DNA from: Tretioscincus oriximinensis
Lineage: Eukaryota > Chordata > Lepidosauria > Squamata > Gymnophthalmidae
Direction: 5' to 3'
Assembly: GCA_022410635.1 (NCBI GenBank)
Contig: JAJVDF010000774.1
Span: forward strand, 430,361-494,360
DNA: 64,000 nt
A model generated the notes under the pieces. It did no database searches. It was not told the DNA's origin and saw nothing but the letters and a program-made list of their open reading frames with translations. Positions 10,557 through 22,010 of the stretch are shown here, piece by piece. A program made the position numbers and the translations under genes. Within the stretch, counting starts at the first letter, position 1. Every line of letters starts with the position of its first letter.

Positions 10557-10802
10557 CGTGTATGGGGTTTGGACACTTTGGCTCTGCTCCCACTGAGCCA
10601 TATTCTGGGCTATATCTTGGAACAGGTACTTGCCATTCAGGCCATAAGTACCACCACACCCCAGGGTGGGGGGGGCACCTATTTGTAAAATAAAAAAATT
10701 AGACATTTTCAGGCTCCTGGCCCCCCACTTTGTTTATCTGCCCCGAGGGCCCTGAGTGCATCTTCACCTATATCTTCCCCTATGCTGCCATCTACATGCT
10801 AG

Positions 10803-10848
10803 TGTAGACTAGGGCAGGCCCCGAATGGGGCCTGCCCTAGTCTACACT
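10803..10848. repeat. Near-perfect hairpin
   Basis: GTGTAGACTAGGGCAGGCCC is followed by a short loop and its exact reverse complement ending CTAGTCTACAC. The right arm and downstream CTGGCATGTGGATG resemble 15145-15180, so it is probably part of an unclassified dispersed repeat. Confidence 0.8.
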
Positions 10849-11702
10849 GGCATGTGGATGGCCAAGCTCTGTCCCGAGATACGTCAGGGCCACAGTGTGG
10901 GCACCAGATGCCTCGGGCTTAGATAAAACGAAATGAAAATTACTGAAAGTGGACTGATATGGGATTAAAACTTTCTTGTGAGCAGAACAGTACAGTGGCA
11001 ATTCTGAAAAGTAGTTTGAATCTCCCCCCCCACACCCTCCAACCAATATTGCGGGGAACTAGGAAAGAGCCAAGTAAGGAACATCCCAAAATGTATTAAC
11101 ACCTAAATTTTTGATTAAGCTTCATTCCACTTTCAAAGTGAGAGGATACATCAACAACTGGTCAAGTCCTAACTGCACCAATTCGGATTTTCTGCACTGG
11201 AGAATACCAAAAGAAAATGATAGGGTCTGTTCGAAAGTGGTCTGAGGGCGGGATTAAAACTTAGGTTTAAACACTGTTTTCTTTCCATGGTTCTTTCCCC
11301 AAGGATGGATTTTCTGAGTTAGGCCATGGTCAGATTTAACTTTCAGAGCTGCTTTTAGAGCAAGAGAACACATCGGCAAAGTCAAGACCATCGTAATTTG
11401 GTATTCTTTATCAGCAAGACATTTTTTTACTGATGTTCTCTCACTCTGAATGCAGTCTGAAGCTGAATTAGAATTTCGTTGTGATCAGGGTCTTGGATAA
11501 AGCTGAAAGGAAACAATTTGGCTTGTTACTGAGGTGTTCTCTCACTTTGAAAGTGATTTGAAGCTAGATTAAAATTTAAATGCCTTGCTGCATTATGGAG
11601 AATTAAAAGGACTTGCATTTGAATTCATCTCTGGTGAGAAGTATATACAGAAATGATTGGGCAATCCTGTAGAGTGCAGAAAATCCCACTGAACTGTATA
11701 AC
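10849..11702. other. Intron 1 stretch, nothing supported
   Basis: No gene. Related motifs of the form CTCTCAC(T/C)TTGAAAGTG recur at 11135, 11445 and 11530, possibly a decayed repeat. Confidence 0.45.
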
Positions 11703-11715
11703 ACAACTTTATCAG

Positions 11716-11942
11716 CAAAGGAGCTAGTAGCACTTTGAGACTAACTTGAGAAAAGTGGGTGGCATAAGCTTTCGTAGGCACGTCGACTTCTTCAGATGCT
11801 ACTTCTTCGGATGTGTCTTCAGATGCTTCTTCAGACATGTCTATGAAAGCTTATGCCACCCACTTTTCTCAAGTTAGTCTCAAAGTGCTACTAGTCCCTT
11901 TGCTGGACTTTCTTCTAGACTAACACGGCTATTTCTCTGAAA
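11716..11942 (+). mobile_element. Penelope-like foldback element, copy A
   Basis: A 227-bp asymmetric palindrome begins CAAAGGAGCTAGTAGC. It reads into the centre through CATAAGCTTTCGTAGGC and out again as CTATGAAAGCTTATGCC, and ends ACGGCTATTTCTCTGAA. Flanks ACAACTTTATCAG at 11703-11715 and 11943-11955 are an identical 13-bp target duplication. The minus strand of the left arm (about 11762-11798) has the CTGAAGA..GAAA hammerhead-like core, with a damaged stem II. Confidence 0.85.
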
Positions 11943-12125
11943 ACAACTTTATCAGACACCAGTTTTCCACACACACAAATACACACAAACACACACACCC
12001 TTCTTTCATTTCTATGCCCTTGCTCTTGCTAAATTGCATTTATTTTCTCAAAAGTAAGCCTGTTCATTTCAGGGAAGGCATGAGTAACTTTAAAACTAAA
12101 TTAAACTGAATTTAAATGTCTACAC

Positions 12126-12500
12126 TTTAGAAAGGCTAAATTGTGGAACTGGAAAAGATGCAAAAAAGGGAGAGCAATAAGAATGATCAGACTTTTGGAT
12201 AACCACCTCCCTTACAAAATCAGTCTGCAACATCTTGGTCTCTTTAGCCTTTGAAGATGGCATTTAAAATGCGACTTTTTGGAAATATATACAATCATGT
12301 GCATGTTGGGAAAATGTATTTTTTAAAAAAAAATTAGGACCAACTCTCACTGGATGAAATTGGTAGACAGAGTTTAGGACAGATAAGGAACATATATTTT
12401 CTCCCTCTAGGCCTATGGAATTTACTTCCAGACTAGATGAGTGATACATCCAGCCTGGGTAGCTTTTAAAGACATTCATGGAGGACTAGATGTTATGCCT
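12126..12500 (+). mobile_element. CR1 LINE 3' region fragment
   Basis: GCAATAAGAATGATCAGAC, CTCTTTAGCCTTTGAAGATG and AATTTACTTCCAGACTAGATG follow the order of a CR1 3' region. Degraded. Confidence 0.65.
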
Positions 12501-12644
12501 ATTCTGCAAGGCTCAAGATGTAATTCATGCACTCTTTTAATGATTTTTTAAAAGGATTTTTACACTCGCCATTTAAATACAATAAAAATAGATGAAAAGA
12601 GCAGTTATAATAATTAAAAACTTAGTATCACTAAAGTATCTCTT

Positions 12645-12800
12645 AGTGTCATTAAATTCATCTCTGTCCCTACATTTAGATATTATTTTATACTGTTTTA
12701 ATTTTGTATTGATGTTTTACTGTTGGCCACCTTGAGACCTTCAAATATAGGGTGGGGTATAAGTATAAATAAATAAACAAATAAACAAACAAACAAATAA
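12645..12800 (+). mobile_element. L2 LINE 3' end with (AAAT)n tail
   Basis: TTTTATACTGTTTTAATTTT, then GGCCACCTTGAGACC and GGTATAAGTATAAATAAATA match the end of the L2 at 36320-36440. Confidence 0.8.
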
Positions 12801-12814
12801 ATAAAGTAGTTAGA

Positions 12815-12957
12815 AATGTCATCTCTATCCCTACTTTTAATATTGTTTTATACTGTTTTAATTTTTGTAGTGATGTTTTACTGTTTTTGCCGCCCTGAGA
12901 CCTTGGGGTATAGGGCGGGGTATAAGTATAAATAAATAAATAAATAAATAAATAAAC
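12815..12957 (+). mobile_element. L2 LINE 3' end, second copy in tandem
   Basis: The same end as the preceding copy (GCCGCCCTGAGACCTTGGG, GGTATAAGTATAAATAAATA). Two independent L2 ends lie side by side. Confidence 0.82.
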
Positions 12958-13312
12958 TTTTATCCAGTGTTCTTGAATATTTTGGCACTCACGTATCTCT
13001 TATAGACATAGACGTTTTTGTAACATTTTCATTTTATGTCTGATATTTCTGTAATGTTACATAGATTGTGAATTTTTTTTCACCTGTATTTTATGCTTGT
13101 TGAATAAAATAACTATTTTTTNAAAAAAAACTGAAAGTCACCTTCATAGTATGATTATATTTTACAAAAGGGGGCTCATTGAGGGTTCAGTTTTGACACA
13201 AATTTGCAGACGGAAACTTAAACTTCTGATCAGGTCCTAATAATGGAAACCCAAATATGTTGGATGCCCACTATGGCTAGTCTATGGCTGAGCAGTGATT
13301 TTGCTGGCTAAC

Positions 13313-13742
13313 ATAAGAACATAAGAAGAGCCATACTGGATCAGGCCACAGCCCATCGAGTCCAGCATTCTGTGTCACACAAAGGCCCACCAGATGCACC
13401 TGGGCAGTCCGAACAGAGGAAAGCAAAGTATGCTGCTCCTGTTCGTGACTCCCTGCATATGGTATTTCAAAAGTCCTGCCTGTTGCTCCATCCCGGAGGC
13501 TACATCCAGACAACTATCTTAGTATCCATTTATACCCTTAGTGTCCATAAACCTGTCTAGTCCTGTCTTGAAACTATCCAAGCTGTTGGCTACCACTACC
13601 TCTTCAGGAAGTAAATTCCACAGGCCGATGACCCTCTGGGTGAAAAAATACTTCCCTTTGTCTGTTCTCACTTTTCTACCCAACAGTTTCAAGGAGTGCC
13701 CTCTGGTCCTTGTGTTGTGTGATAGAGAAAACATTTTTTCTC
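13313..13742 (-). mobile_element. CR1 LINE 3' region, runs into assembly gap
   Basis: From 13313 the plus strand reads CATAAGAAGAGCCATACTGG, the reverse of the CR1 3' end, continuing through CCTGTCTAGTCCTGTCTTGA and CCGATGACCCTCTGGG. It matches 24580 and 46734. The gap starts at 13743. Confidence 0.85.
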
Positions 13743-14427
13743 NNNNNNNNNNNNNNNNNNNNNNNNNNNNNNNNNNNNNNNNNNNNNNNNNNNNNNNNNN
13801 NNNNNNNNNNNNNNNNNNNNNNNNNNNNNNNNNNNNNNNNNNNNNNNNNNNNNNNNNNNNNNNNNNNNNNNNNNNNNNNNNNNNNNNNNNNNNNNNNNNN
13901 NNNNNNNNNNNNNNNNNNNNNNNNNNNNNNNNNNNNNNNNNNNNNNNNNNNNNNNNNNNNNNNNNNNNNNNNNNNNNNNNNNNNNNNNNNNNNNNNNNNN
14001 NNNNNNNNNNNNNNNNNNNNNNNNNNNNNNNNNNNNNNNNNNNNNNNNNNNNNNNNNNNNNNNNNNNNNNNNNNNNNNNNNNNNNNNNNNNNNNNNNNNN
14101 NNNNNNNNNNNNNNNNNNNNNNNNNNNNNNNNNNNNNNNNNNNNNNNNNNNNNNNNNNNNNNNNNNNNNNNNNNNNNNNNNNNNNNNNNNNNNNNNNNNN
14201 NNNNNNNNNNNNNNNNNNNNNNNNNNNNNNNNNNNNNNNNNNNNNNNNNNNNNNNNNNNNNNNNNNNNNNNNNNNNNNNNNNNNNNNNNNNNNNNNNNNN
14301 NNNNNNNNNNNNNNNNNNNNNNNNNNNNNNNNNNNNNNNNNNNNNNNNNNNNNNNNNNNNNNNNNNNNNNNNNNNNNNNNNNNNNNNNNNNNNNNNNNNN
14401 NNNNNNNNNNNNNNNNNNNNNNNNNNN
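13743..14427. other. Assembly gap, 685 N
   Basis: A continuous run of N. CR1 sequence in the same orientation flanks both sides, so the gap probably lies within one CR1. Confidence 0.99.
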
Positions 14428-14692
14428 ACATGTTTGTTTACATTCTCAAAGAATTCTAGCAAGTTGGTAAGGCATGATTTACCTTTGCTAAAGCCATGCT
14501 GAGTTTCATTCAGCAATGCATGCTTCTCCATGTGTTTAGTAATTTTGTCCTTAATTAAGGTTTCCAACACTTTACCTGGAATTGATGTTAAACTGATTGG
14601 TCTATAATTTCCGGGATCACCCCGGGATCCTTTTTTGAAGATTGGTGTTACATTAGCTACCTTCCAATCTATTGGTACTATAGGCTAAGGGG
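14428..14692 (-). mobile_element. CR1 LINE reverse transcriptase fragment
   Basis: On the minus strand the frame reads GSRGDPGNYRPISL, a stretch ending LETLIKDKITKHMEKHAL, then NETQHGFSKGKSCLTNLLEF. This is the reverse-transcriptase fingers segment (NYRPISL, QHGF..GRSC) of CR1-like LINEs. It ends at the gap. Confidence 0.82.
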
Positions 14693-14831
14693 ATAAGAGA
14701 TTATCCATACAGAAAGTGTCAGACTATGAGTTTGAAGGAAAGTTGAATTAAAAAGAGGTGCTTGTTTTATTTTGTGTGGGGCTATATTGTGATCTACAGT
14801 CCTTCAATCTTCTTACAGTGAAAGAGGGCTC

Positions 14832-15022
14832 AACCCAGCTATTTGAAAGCATGAATTGCAAGAAATTGCAACTGACTGCAAGTAGATACATGGGAACCAC
14901 CATAGCATGGTGGGGAAGATAGAATGTAAGCCTTCGGGCAAAATATATCCTTGTAAGCCGCTTTGAGTCCCTTTGAAAGGTGAGAAAAGCTGGGTATAAG
15001 AACCAAGTTCTTCTTCTTCTTC
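14832..15022 (+). mobile_element. tRNA-derived SINE, BovB-like tail, 5' truncated
   Basis: The same family as 6380: GCATGAATTGCAAGAAATTGC, GTAAGCCGCTTTGAGTCCC, GGTATAAGAACCAAG and (TTC)n. Confidence 0.85.
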
Positions 15023-16185
15023 AAATCCATTTGAGTGACTATAGCATTTTCATGGAAGTACTTTAAGGCCCAGAGAATGAACTTCCAAAATGTATTCTCT
15101 GGTCTTTACTGTGGATTAGAAGAATTAGGACAGAAGCATATGGGGCCTGTCATTCTACATTGGCATGTGGATGCTCCAACCCTATTCCAGGATGTAAACT
15201 TCAGAATAAACTTCAGTACAAATTCACCCTCTCTATGCTATCACATTTAAGCCACTTTATACACACACACACACACTCCGAGTCCCTGAATTCATGGTGG
15301 TTATTTTTTGGGGGCTGGAGTATGACATTTTTTTACTTTCTCCTAAACTACCAGTAACAATCTGTTATTTTTCTCATATTTCCCCTATTCTCACCTGTTC
15401 CCTTTTTTCTCTTTTGTACTCTTTATCAGCACAATTAAGTTCAAAACACTGTTTTAAGAAGGTTTTAGAAACTTGTTCTTTTGTTGCCAGATGTCATTGG
15501 ACACAGTCGAAAGTGATACAGATTTATCCTTCTTTTCTAGTACCTTGCAGAATTCCTCCCAGGTTTCATAAGATTGCCAGAGATGCAAAATGGTGTAATC
15601 CTAATAAGGCAGGATTGTTTGTGAGGCAGCCAGAGGTCATGTCAATTTTGTTCCCAGTACTTTTTGAGGGAATTTTAAGAGTGAAGCAGAACAGACGGTG
15701 CTTTACAAATAAATGGAAAAGATAGATTGTAATAGAATTAGCATCAAATTCCAACCAAGTTTCTTGAATTGCAAACTATGAAGGTAAGAATAAATGCATT
15801 TCTGTCCCTGCTGAAAACAAAACTCCATCTGGGCGATTGTGTTCTTGGAGCCAGCAGGACTGGGACATAATTGGACGGAGCTGAACCACGGTTGGGGGTC
15901 ATATACAAATCTCGTATGTTTGGGCAGATTTTTTCCTCCTGTATGAAATAAGAATTCTCNTACAGCTATGTACAGGAATTCTGCTTGGGTGGAATTGTGA
16001 TGTCCCTTTGGGCCCCTGCTTCCAGTCTCTGCTTTAGGGAATGGTGTCCGGAGTGATGTAATTTCCAGAGCAGGACCAGAAGTGACATCATCAAATTTTC
16101 AGTCTCCAAGGCTGATAACTGCCCATCCCAAATACCAGAGTTGGGAATTGCCCAAGAATTTCATGCAGTCTATGAGATAGTGCAC
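15023..16185. other. Intron 1 stretch, unclassified
   Basis: No gene. 15130-15190 resembles the hairpin neighbourhood at 10830-10880. A short (AC)n lies near 15258. Confidence 0.45.
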
Positions 16186-16405
16186 ATGATTCAAGATCTC
16201 ATGCAGGGATACACAAGTAAATCCCCCTTATCCTGGGGGCAGGCATTTGCTTCCAGGGCAATGNCACCCAAGTTAACATCACATCCTGTCACGCCCAGGA
16301 AGTGATGTCATAAAAAATTGCACGCACAGTTACCTAGGCCTGCTCAAGATTTCAGGATCTGTCCCCGATATTTTAGTTCTGGGAGTTCCCAACTCTGCCA
16401 AATAC
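16186..16405 (+). repeat. Unclassified dispersed repeat, copy 1
   Basis: GATCTCATGCAGGGATACAC, then GCATTTGCTTCCAGG and TTCTGGGAGTTCCC match in order the segment at 30620-30810. Class unknown. Confidence 0.6.
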
Positions 16406-16709
16406 TCCCAATACTGGCTGAACTGCAGTAAAGCCAGCAAACTGAAGTCACTTTGAATTAGTCCTATTTCCACTAGGAGAAGAAAACAAGTGTTAAACTA
16501 GGGTTACACAGCACAGGCTTGTTTTCCATTTATAGCCTTTTATTAGATTTTCATCTTACTTTTTCTGAAGTGAGTTCAGAATAATATGCATTCTAGGCTT
16601 AGCTCCTGCCTTCAGCAGGGTAACTGCATGGGCTTGATAGATACTCGCCTAGGAGGTCTTCTTATCACCAATACACAGAAATCATTTTTCCTTCCAATGC
16701 TACAAACCC

Positions 16710-16752
16710 CCTTGCAGGACTTTCTAGTAAGACTAACACAGCTAGTTCTCTG
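16710..16752 (+). mobile_element. Penelope-like foldback element, 3' tail fragment
   Basis: GGACTTTCTAGTAAGACTAAC..AGCTAGTTCTCTGAAA matches only the 3' tail of the foldback family (for example 29640-29678). Confidence 0.6.
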
Positions 16753-16813
16753 AAATAGAAATGATTGAGTTCAAAGAGACCACTGCACTAAGAAAGGGGA
16801 GGAACTATCAGTA

Positions 16814-17002
16814 GGCTGACCAGATGACCCCTTTGAGGGTTGGTGGGTTTGAAAACACGTTTTTGGGGTGCCTCCTGGTTTTTTCTGAGGAAAAAAAAAC
16901 TGGAAAAAAAACTTTTGGGGAAAAAAAATCCTCAGAAAAAACTGGGAGGCACCCCAAAACTGGGTTTTCAACCCCCCCCCAAAAGGGGTCATCTGGTCAG
17001 CC
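16814..17002. mobile_element. TA-flanked foldback MITE (GGCTGACCAGATGACCCC ends), copy 1
   Basis: Ends GGCTGACCAGATGACCCC and its reverse complement at the right side lie between TA dinucleotides (16812-16813, 17003-17004). The interior folds back through TGGGGTGCCTCC and GGAGGCACCCCA. No coding capacity. Confidence 0.82.
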
Positions 17003-17084
17003 TAACTTCCAGAAGGGCTTCTCCTTGAGTTCTGAATTCACAGACAGTTCTATATCGGAGAAGATGCTCCTTCAGGTTGTTTAG

Positions 17085-17425
17085 GGCTTTATATGCTCAT
17101 ATCAACACCTTCAATTGAGCTCAGTAGCAAATAGGCAGCCAGTGCAGATCTTCAGGGACCGGATTGATGTCCACTGGCCAGACAGGTGGTCTGCTGAATT
17201 CTGCACTAGTTCCAACTTGTGGACCATTTTTGAGAGGAGCTCCATATTGAGCACATTACTGTAGTCCAGTTTGGAGCGGGGATCATTGTGGCTAAGTTAT
17301 CCCTATCNAGGAATGCTCAAAGCTGGAAAACCAGCTGGTGATAGAGGTAGATACTCCTTGCTGTTTCTGCCACATGGGTTTCAAGTGACAAAGGTGAATC
17401 CAGAAGATCACAGAGCTGAACTTTC
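17085..17425. repeat. Unclassified dispersed repeat (LINE-like)
   Basis: AGGCAGCCAGTGCAG, CATTACTGTAGTCCAG and neighbours are related to 27290-27600 (CAGCCAGTGCAGCCC, GCATTACAATAATCCAA). It is an old repeat of uncertain class. Confidence 0.6.
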
Positions 17426-17875
17426 TGGAGCAAAATAATCCCTTACTTGAAACTTGCTATCCAAGTTGGATACATCCTGACACATTTTGTACAGACAGCA
17501 GCCAAAATTTTTGTAATAAAGTTACATTCCAGAACAATTTCATTTCAGAATGATTGCTTGATGCCTAGGAAGTAGCGCACTAATAGCAGAGCAAATGAAA
17601 GCCCTTATGTCCATCTAGACCTCGATTGTGATATCCTGTTGTTAAAACCAGATGTTTCACTAGCTCAAAGTACCCAAAAATGTGCAGTTGGTGCCATGTA
17701 CAATTAGCATTTGGGGGCTTATGCAGGCTGCTTGTGGAAATATCGACACAGACAACTCTGTTGTGCTGCCACAGGACAAAGTACCTCAAGAGTTGTAGTG
17801 TAGCAGTCCCATTATATTGTAACTGCCCAATATATGTGAAGGATTTTATATAGATAGGATTAATATAGATAGGAT

Positions 17876-18222
17876 TGGCGCAGTCACTAAAGATATGGTC
17901 CCTCATCTGATAGATCAGGTTTCGTGGCCCTGTGTTGGACATGGGGAGAAGTGACCACATTCTACTAGCCTGCAGCTCTAGCCAACCCAGCTATTCGAAA
18001 GGAAGAATTACAGCAATTGCAACAGACTACGACTAGATAAATGGGAACCACCACAACCTAGTGAGGAAGATTGAATGTAAACCTTTGGGCAAAAAATAAC
18101 CTTGTAAGCTGCTTTGAGTCCCTTCAGGTGAGAAAAGCAGGGTATAAAAACGCAGTTCTTCTTCTCCTGCTCCTCCTTCTTCTCCTTTTCCTTCTTTTCC
18201 TTTTTCTCCTTTTTTCTTTTTA
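17876..18222 (+). mobile_element. tRNA-derived SINE, BovB-like tail, full length
   Basis: The head GGCGCAGTCACTAAAGATATG with AGATCAGGTTTCGTGG is followed by the family body and GTAAGCTGCTTTGAGTCCC. The tail is a CTT/TCC pyrimidine run at 18158-18222. Confidence 0.83.
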
Positions 18223-18292
18223 TTATTAGTATTATTAAAATATACATATAATAAGATTAGTTTAAGTAGCTGAAAAAACTGCTCTCCCCTCC

Positions 18293-18395
18293 TTTTAGAT
18301 GTGGCTGTTTTAATATGTTAATTTGGGTTTTAACCACCTGAGATCTTCAGGTATAAGGTGGTATAGAAGCATAAATAAATAATAATAAAAATTTA
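18293..18395 (+). mobile_element. L2 LINE 3' end fragment
   Basis: TTAACCACCTGAGATCTTC..GTATAAGGTGG..ATAAATAAATAAT is a diverged L2 end. Confidence 0.6.
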
Positions 18396-19130
18396 AAATA
18401 TGCCATTTAAATGGAGCAGCAGTCTCTCTTTCCCAGTCTCCTACCCTTTCCCGAATTGACATCTTTAATAACCATGTAAATATCAACTTCAGGAATTTGT
18501 GCCTTTGTTGAAAACCAGGATTGTAATAAATCATCTTCAATATAAAACTGTGTAGGCTGACCTGAAAAAACACAAGCCAAANCCACATATACTGAATATC
18601 TTCTTAAATTATATTTCACGGCAATATTTATTATTTATATAACTACCTCCAGGTTGGGTTATAGAAACCCAAACAAATTGTTCAGTAAAGTCACATCTTT
18701 ACTTTTAGATCAGTCCTAAGAAATGGGCTTACCTTTTTTCTAAGCTTCATTCTTTTGGACTGAAAATCAACCAAAGATAGTTTAAAGTAATGTTGTAACT
18801 CAATTAACTGTTAATTGTTGTCAATATGGTTCCTTAATATTGTTGTAAGGAACAGGAAGAGCTTTCTATAGTAAATTCCCATTTATAAAGCAGTTTCTAA
18901 GATTTAATCATTCCAAACAAGGGTTAACTGATTTTTCACTAACCAAGTTGATTTTTGCTTGTAAGAATGTAGTTGCCAAGTAATAAATGACCAGAACTTT
19001 GTGCATATTTCACTTCATTAGAAGTTTTCACAGACAAAGATTCTGTAATAATGGCTAACCATTTACTTGTGAAAGATTATGTCAAGCTGTGTCTATGACA
19101 GGGATGGCCCTTTCTCTTCTTAGGCTGACC
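18396..19130. other. Intron 1 stretch, nothing supported
   Basis: AT-rich. No gene and no confident repeat. Confidence 0.5.
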
Positions 19131-19132
19131 AG

Positions 19133-19320
19133 ATGACCCCTTTTGGGGGGATAGAAACCCGGTTTTGGAGTGCCTCATGGTTTTTGCTGAGGAAATTTTT
19201 TTTCAAAAAAAGATTTTTTTTTTAAAAAAATTCCTCAGGAAAAACAGGGAGGCACCGCAAACCCAGGTTTTCAAACACACACACACACACACACACACCC
19301 AAGGGGTCATCTGATCAGTC
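19133..19320. mobile_element. TA-flanked foldback MITE, copy 2
   Basis: The left end GGCTGACCAGATGACCCC and right end GGGGTCATCTGATCAGTC lie between TA at 19131-19132 and 19321-19322. A (CA)n run at 19274-19298 has grown inside the right arm. Confidence 0.82.
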
Positions 19321-19727
19321 TATCTTCATATTACCGTTGCTGGCAGATGGTTCCATCCTTTGGTAATAATGTACAACAGTTGGACGATATCATGTATTTA
19401 TAGATTAACAGCTTCTAACAGAGTTCAAAGTTAGAGTCGGCAAAGTCTGGCAATTTCTTAAGCAGGAGGAAGCAGTGTTGTGACTGACTCCTGGTTGGCT
19501 GCATGGGTACCTGTATGCAGTTTTCTTGGCTTTGATTGTGAGGGCTGGGGAAAGCAACAAAGCATTTATGCAAGAAGGAAGACAAAGAGAATGCCTATCA
19601 AACAGAAAACACAATACATATAAGTAATTTTTTTAAAAAAATGTGTAGGAGAATTCAACCTTGCAAGGTATAATAACCAATGACAGGGCTCAGGACTTTG
19701 GCAGCCTCCAGAGACCAAAGCCTTGGG

Positions 19728-19842
19728 CTAGAAACTGCTGAAAAATAGAAAACAAAGGGAAGTAATAAATGGACAGTTCTCTGGCTGGAAAGATGTGAGA
19801 AGTGGAATATCCCAGGGTTCAATGCTCAGACCAGTACTGTGA
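19728..19842 (+). mobile_element. CR1 reverse transcriptase fragment
   Basis: Matches the start of the CR1 fragment at 63640: ATGGACAGTTCTCTGGCTGG, AGTGGAATATCCCAGGGTTC. Both encode the stretch before the catalytic motif. Badly truncated. Confidence 0.7.
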
Positions 19843-20940
19843 GGGAAAGGAAGGAAGGAAGGAAAATTGAAATAAGAAAGGAATGAAACAAAGACGAAGC
19901 AAATGAAAGGGAATGGGAGGGGGCGAAAAAGGGAGATAATGGTTGAGGCATGGATGAGAGCAATGGGGAGGAGGGGCTAGAACCTGTTGCATTACCAAAA
20001 TGCAACAGGCTAATTCCACTAGTTCATCATAATAAACAAATGCTGATTATTACACCCTGCAATTGGATATGCAAAATCCCAGCATTCAGGATAGACTTAA
20101 TCTGTACAGAATTCAGAGCAATAGTCTTGTTAATCCTGATACACAATTTCTAGCATTAGTGTATGCAATAGCTTGTATGTTTGCCTGTAAAGTGGTAGGC
20201 TACAGGAGGAATATGTTTTTGTTATTGGTTGCTTGTAAAGATGTTAAACTCATAAAGTGAGAGCTTGTAAAGTGGGGTTTATCTTCTTTACCTTATCTAA
20301 CAATACCTTCATTTTGAATGTTGTACCTTTCCCCACTCCCCTCGTTTTACGTCATTCTCATCTCTGTAAGATTTGATGGGAACAGTGAAGAGAACAAACT
20401 TTTGCAAGGTATTGATACATCATCTCCAAATGATTGCAAAGATGTTGCAGTGANATTGTGGTTACAACATGACTTGCCTTTAGTAGAACCACCCTATGAA
20501 TCCTGTGGATTGTTAATGGAAGGTTTCTTCAGGACCTCAACGAATTGCAGGTCATATCTTAGAGGACACTGACCCATAATCTAGGCAGTCATGTAAATGC
20601 AGAATCCAAACTGCTGCAAACAGAGCCAACCTACTTTTAAGTTTCATTATCAGGTTTTGAAAGAAAGGTTATGTTCTTCCTCTGAAAAGAATCACTTTAG
20701 TAACCTTCTTTCTTCCCTTCGTGATTGTTTCTTGATGTAAGATACTTCCCAAGGGCATCTATATTTACAGCTTGATTTTGAAAACCTGCACAGAAGATCA
20801 TCATTATATTCTGTGTAAGGCAATGCCCACAGCAACTGTGAGCAGGATTAAATTAATTCGTTATAGCCAGATTTTTAATCTTTGGGGTTTTTTTCTGAAA
20901 AATTACAAAGGAAGGTGAATGTTGTGGATGTTTACTGCAT
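19843..20940. other. Intron 1 stretch, nothing supported
   Basis: Short frames only. A GGAAGGAA run lies near 19848. No gene and no confident repeat. Confidence 0.5.
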
Positions 20941-21195
20941 GAATGGCACAGTTGCGAAGAGCCGGCCTTTCAAGTGAGAGATCTGGTTTTGAGACTCTGT
21001 GTCAGACATGGAAAGGGGTGAGTGCCCTCTATTGGCCTTCTACTCTAGCCAACTCAGCTATTTGAAAGAAAGTTGCCCTCAGGCGAAAATTAACCTTATA
21101 AGCTGCTCTTCTTCTTCTTCTTCTTCTTCTTCTTCTTCTTCTTCTTCTTCTTCTTCTTCTTCTTCTTCTTCTTCTTCTTCTTCTTCTTCTTCTTT
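20941..21195 (+). mobile_element. tRNA-derived SINE with long (TTC)n tail
   Basis: The head GAATGGCACAGTTGCGAAG and the family body (CTACTCTAGCCAACTCAGC) are present, with a middle deletion, and an uninterrupted (TTC)n from about 21104 to 21194. Confidence 0.83.
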
Positions 21196-21274
21196 TGTTT
21201 TTTCCTTTTCTCTTCTCTTCCCTTTTCCTTCTGAATTATTTCCAAACTGCACAAAATAATAATTTTATTAATAA

Positions 21275-21637
21275 TATATATAAGATAAGGGAAATCAACC
21301 AGTAGAATAGACTGCCACAGGAGTTGGTGAGTTCGCGAAAATGCAAACCACCCACCAACATGCATACCCGTCCGAAATCTCCGCCCGCAAAAGCCGTGAA
21401 ACATAAGTTTTTTAAGTGCATGAGAAATTTTGAAGTGTGAGAGAAATTTTCAAATTGTGTGAGAAACTTGCATTCCTTTTTATTTTTTACTGAGGGGAGG
21501 GTGTAGTGAATTTTNAAAAAATATTCAAAAGTTTTTGTAATTATTTTTTTTCTCAGCAAAAAACAGGGAACCCACCTCCCCAGAGGGTGGAGTAAAANCG
21601 GGTCTCCCCCCACAAAAAAGGGGTCATCTGGTCAGCC
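21275..21637. mobile_element. CR1 scrap joined to TA-MITE copy 4 (left end missing)
   Basis: 21275-21335 reads like a CR1 3' piece (CTGCCACAGGAGTTGGTGAG). From about 21336 to 21637 the sequence matches the long MITE at 34288 (CCACCAACATGCAT..GTGAGAGAAATTT..GGGGTCATCTGGTCAGCC). TA follows at 21638. The left MITE terminus is not found. Confidence 0.65.
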
Positions 21638-21835
21638 TACAAAAGAGGACCTGCTAGCATCTGGTTAAAACACAGCTTTTCATTTGAGTTTTTGGGCCTT
21701 ATCACGCATGTGCTTTCTTAAATAAACTTCAGTCCTAGAAGGACGGTCTTCAGTCCTACATTTTTCTGATTCTCAATCCAATTAAAAACTCCTCCCTCCC
21801 CTTCCCCCCCCCCCTCCGATTTTTAGTCCAGTTTT

Positions 21836-22010
21836 CCCGGGATGGAGCAACATGCAGTACACCTGAAATACCATTTGCAGGGAGTCATATTTTGCTTTCC
21901 TCTGTTCGGACTGCCCAGGTGCATCTGGTGAGCCTCTGTGTGAGACAGAATGCTGGACTAGATGGACTCTGGTCTGATCCAGTATGGCTCTTCTTATGTT
22001 CTTATGACTG
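21836..22010 (+). mobile_element. CR1 LINE 3' end
   Basis: GGGATGGAGCAACATGCAG, CTGCCCAGGTGCATCTGG, CAGTATGGCTCTTCTTATG is the sense version of the CR1 end seen inverted at 13313 and 24580. Confidence 0.82.

Noticed and set aside
10412..10693. A coding frame downstream of exon 1
   Set aside because: Gly-rich translation of a G-rich tandem repeat with no splice or homology support.
13541..14570. Frames of 250-309 codons
   Set aside because: They consist of unknown residues across the 685-N gap.
19455..19490. An iron-responsive element (CAGTGT loop)
   Set aside because: CAGTGTTG occurs, but no paired stem or bulged C was found around it, and it is intronic.
20999..21259. A poly-Ser frame
   Set aside because: Translation of the (TTC)n tail of a SINE.
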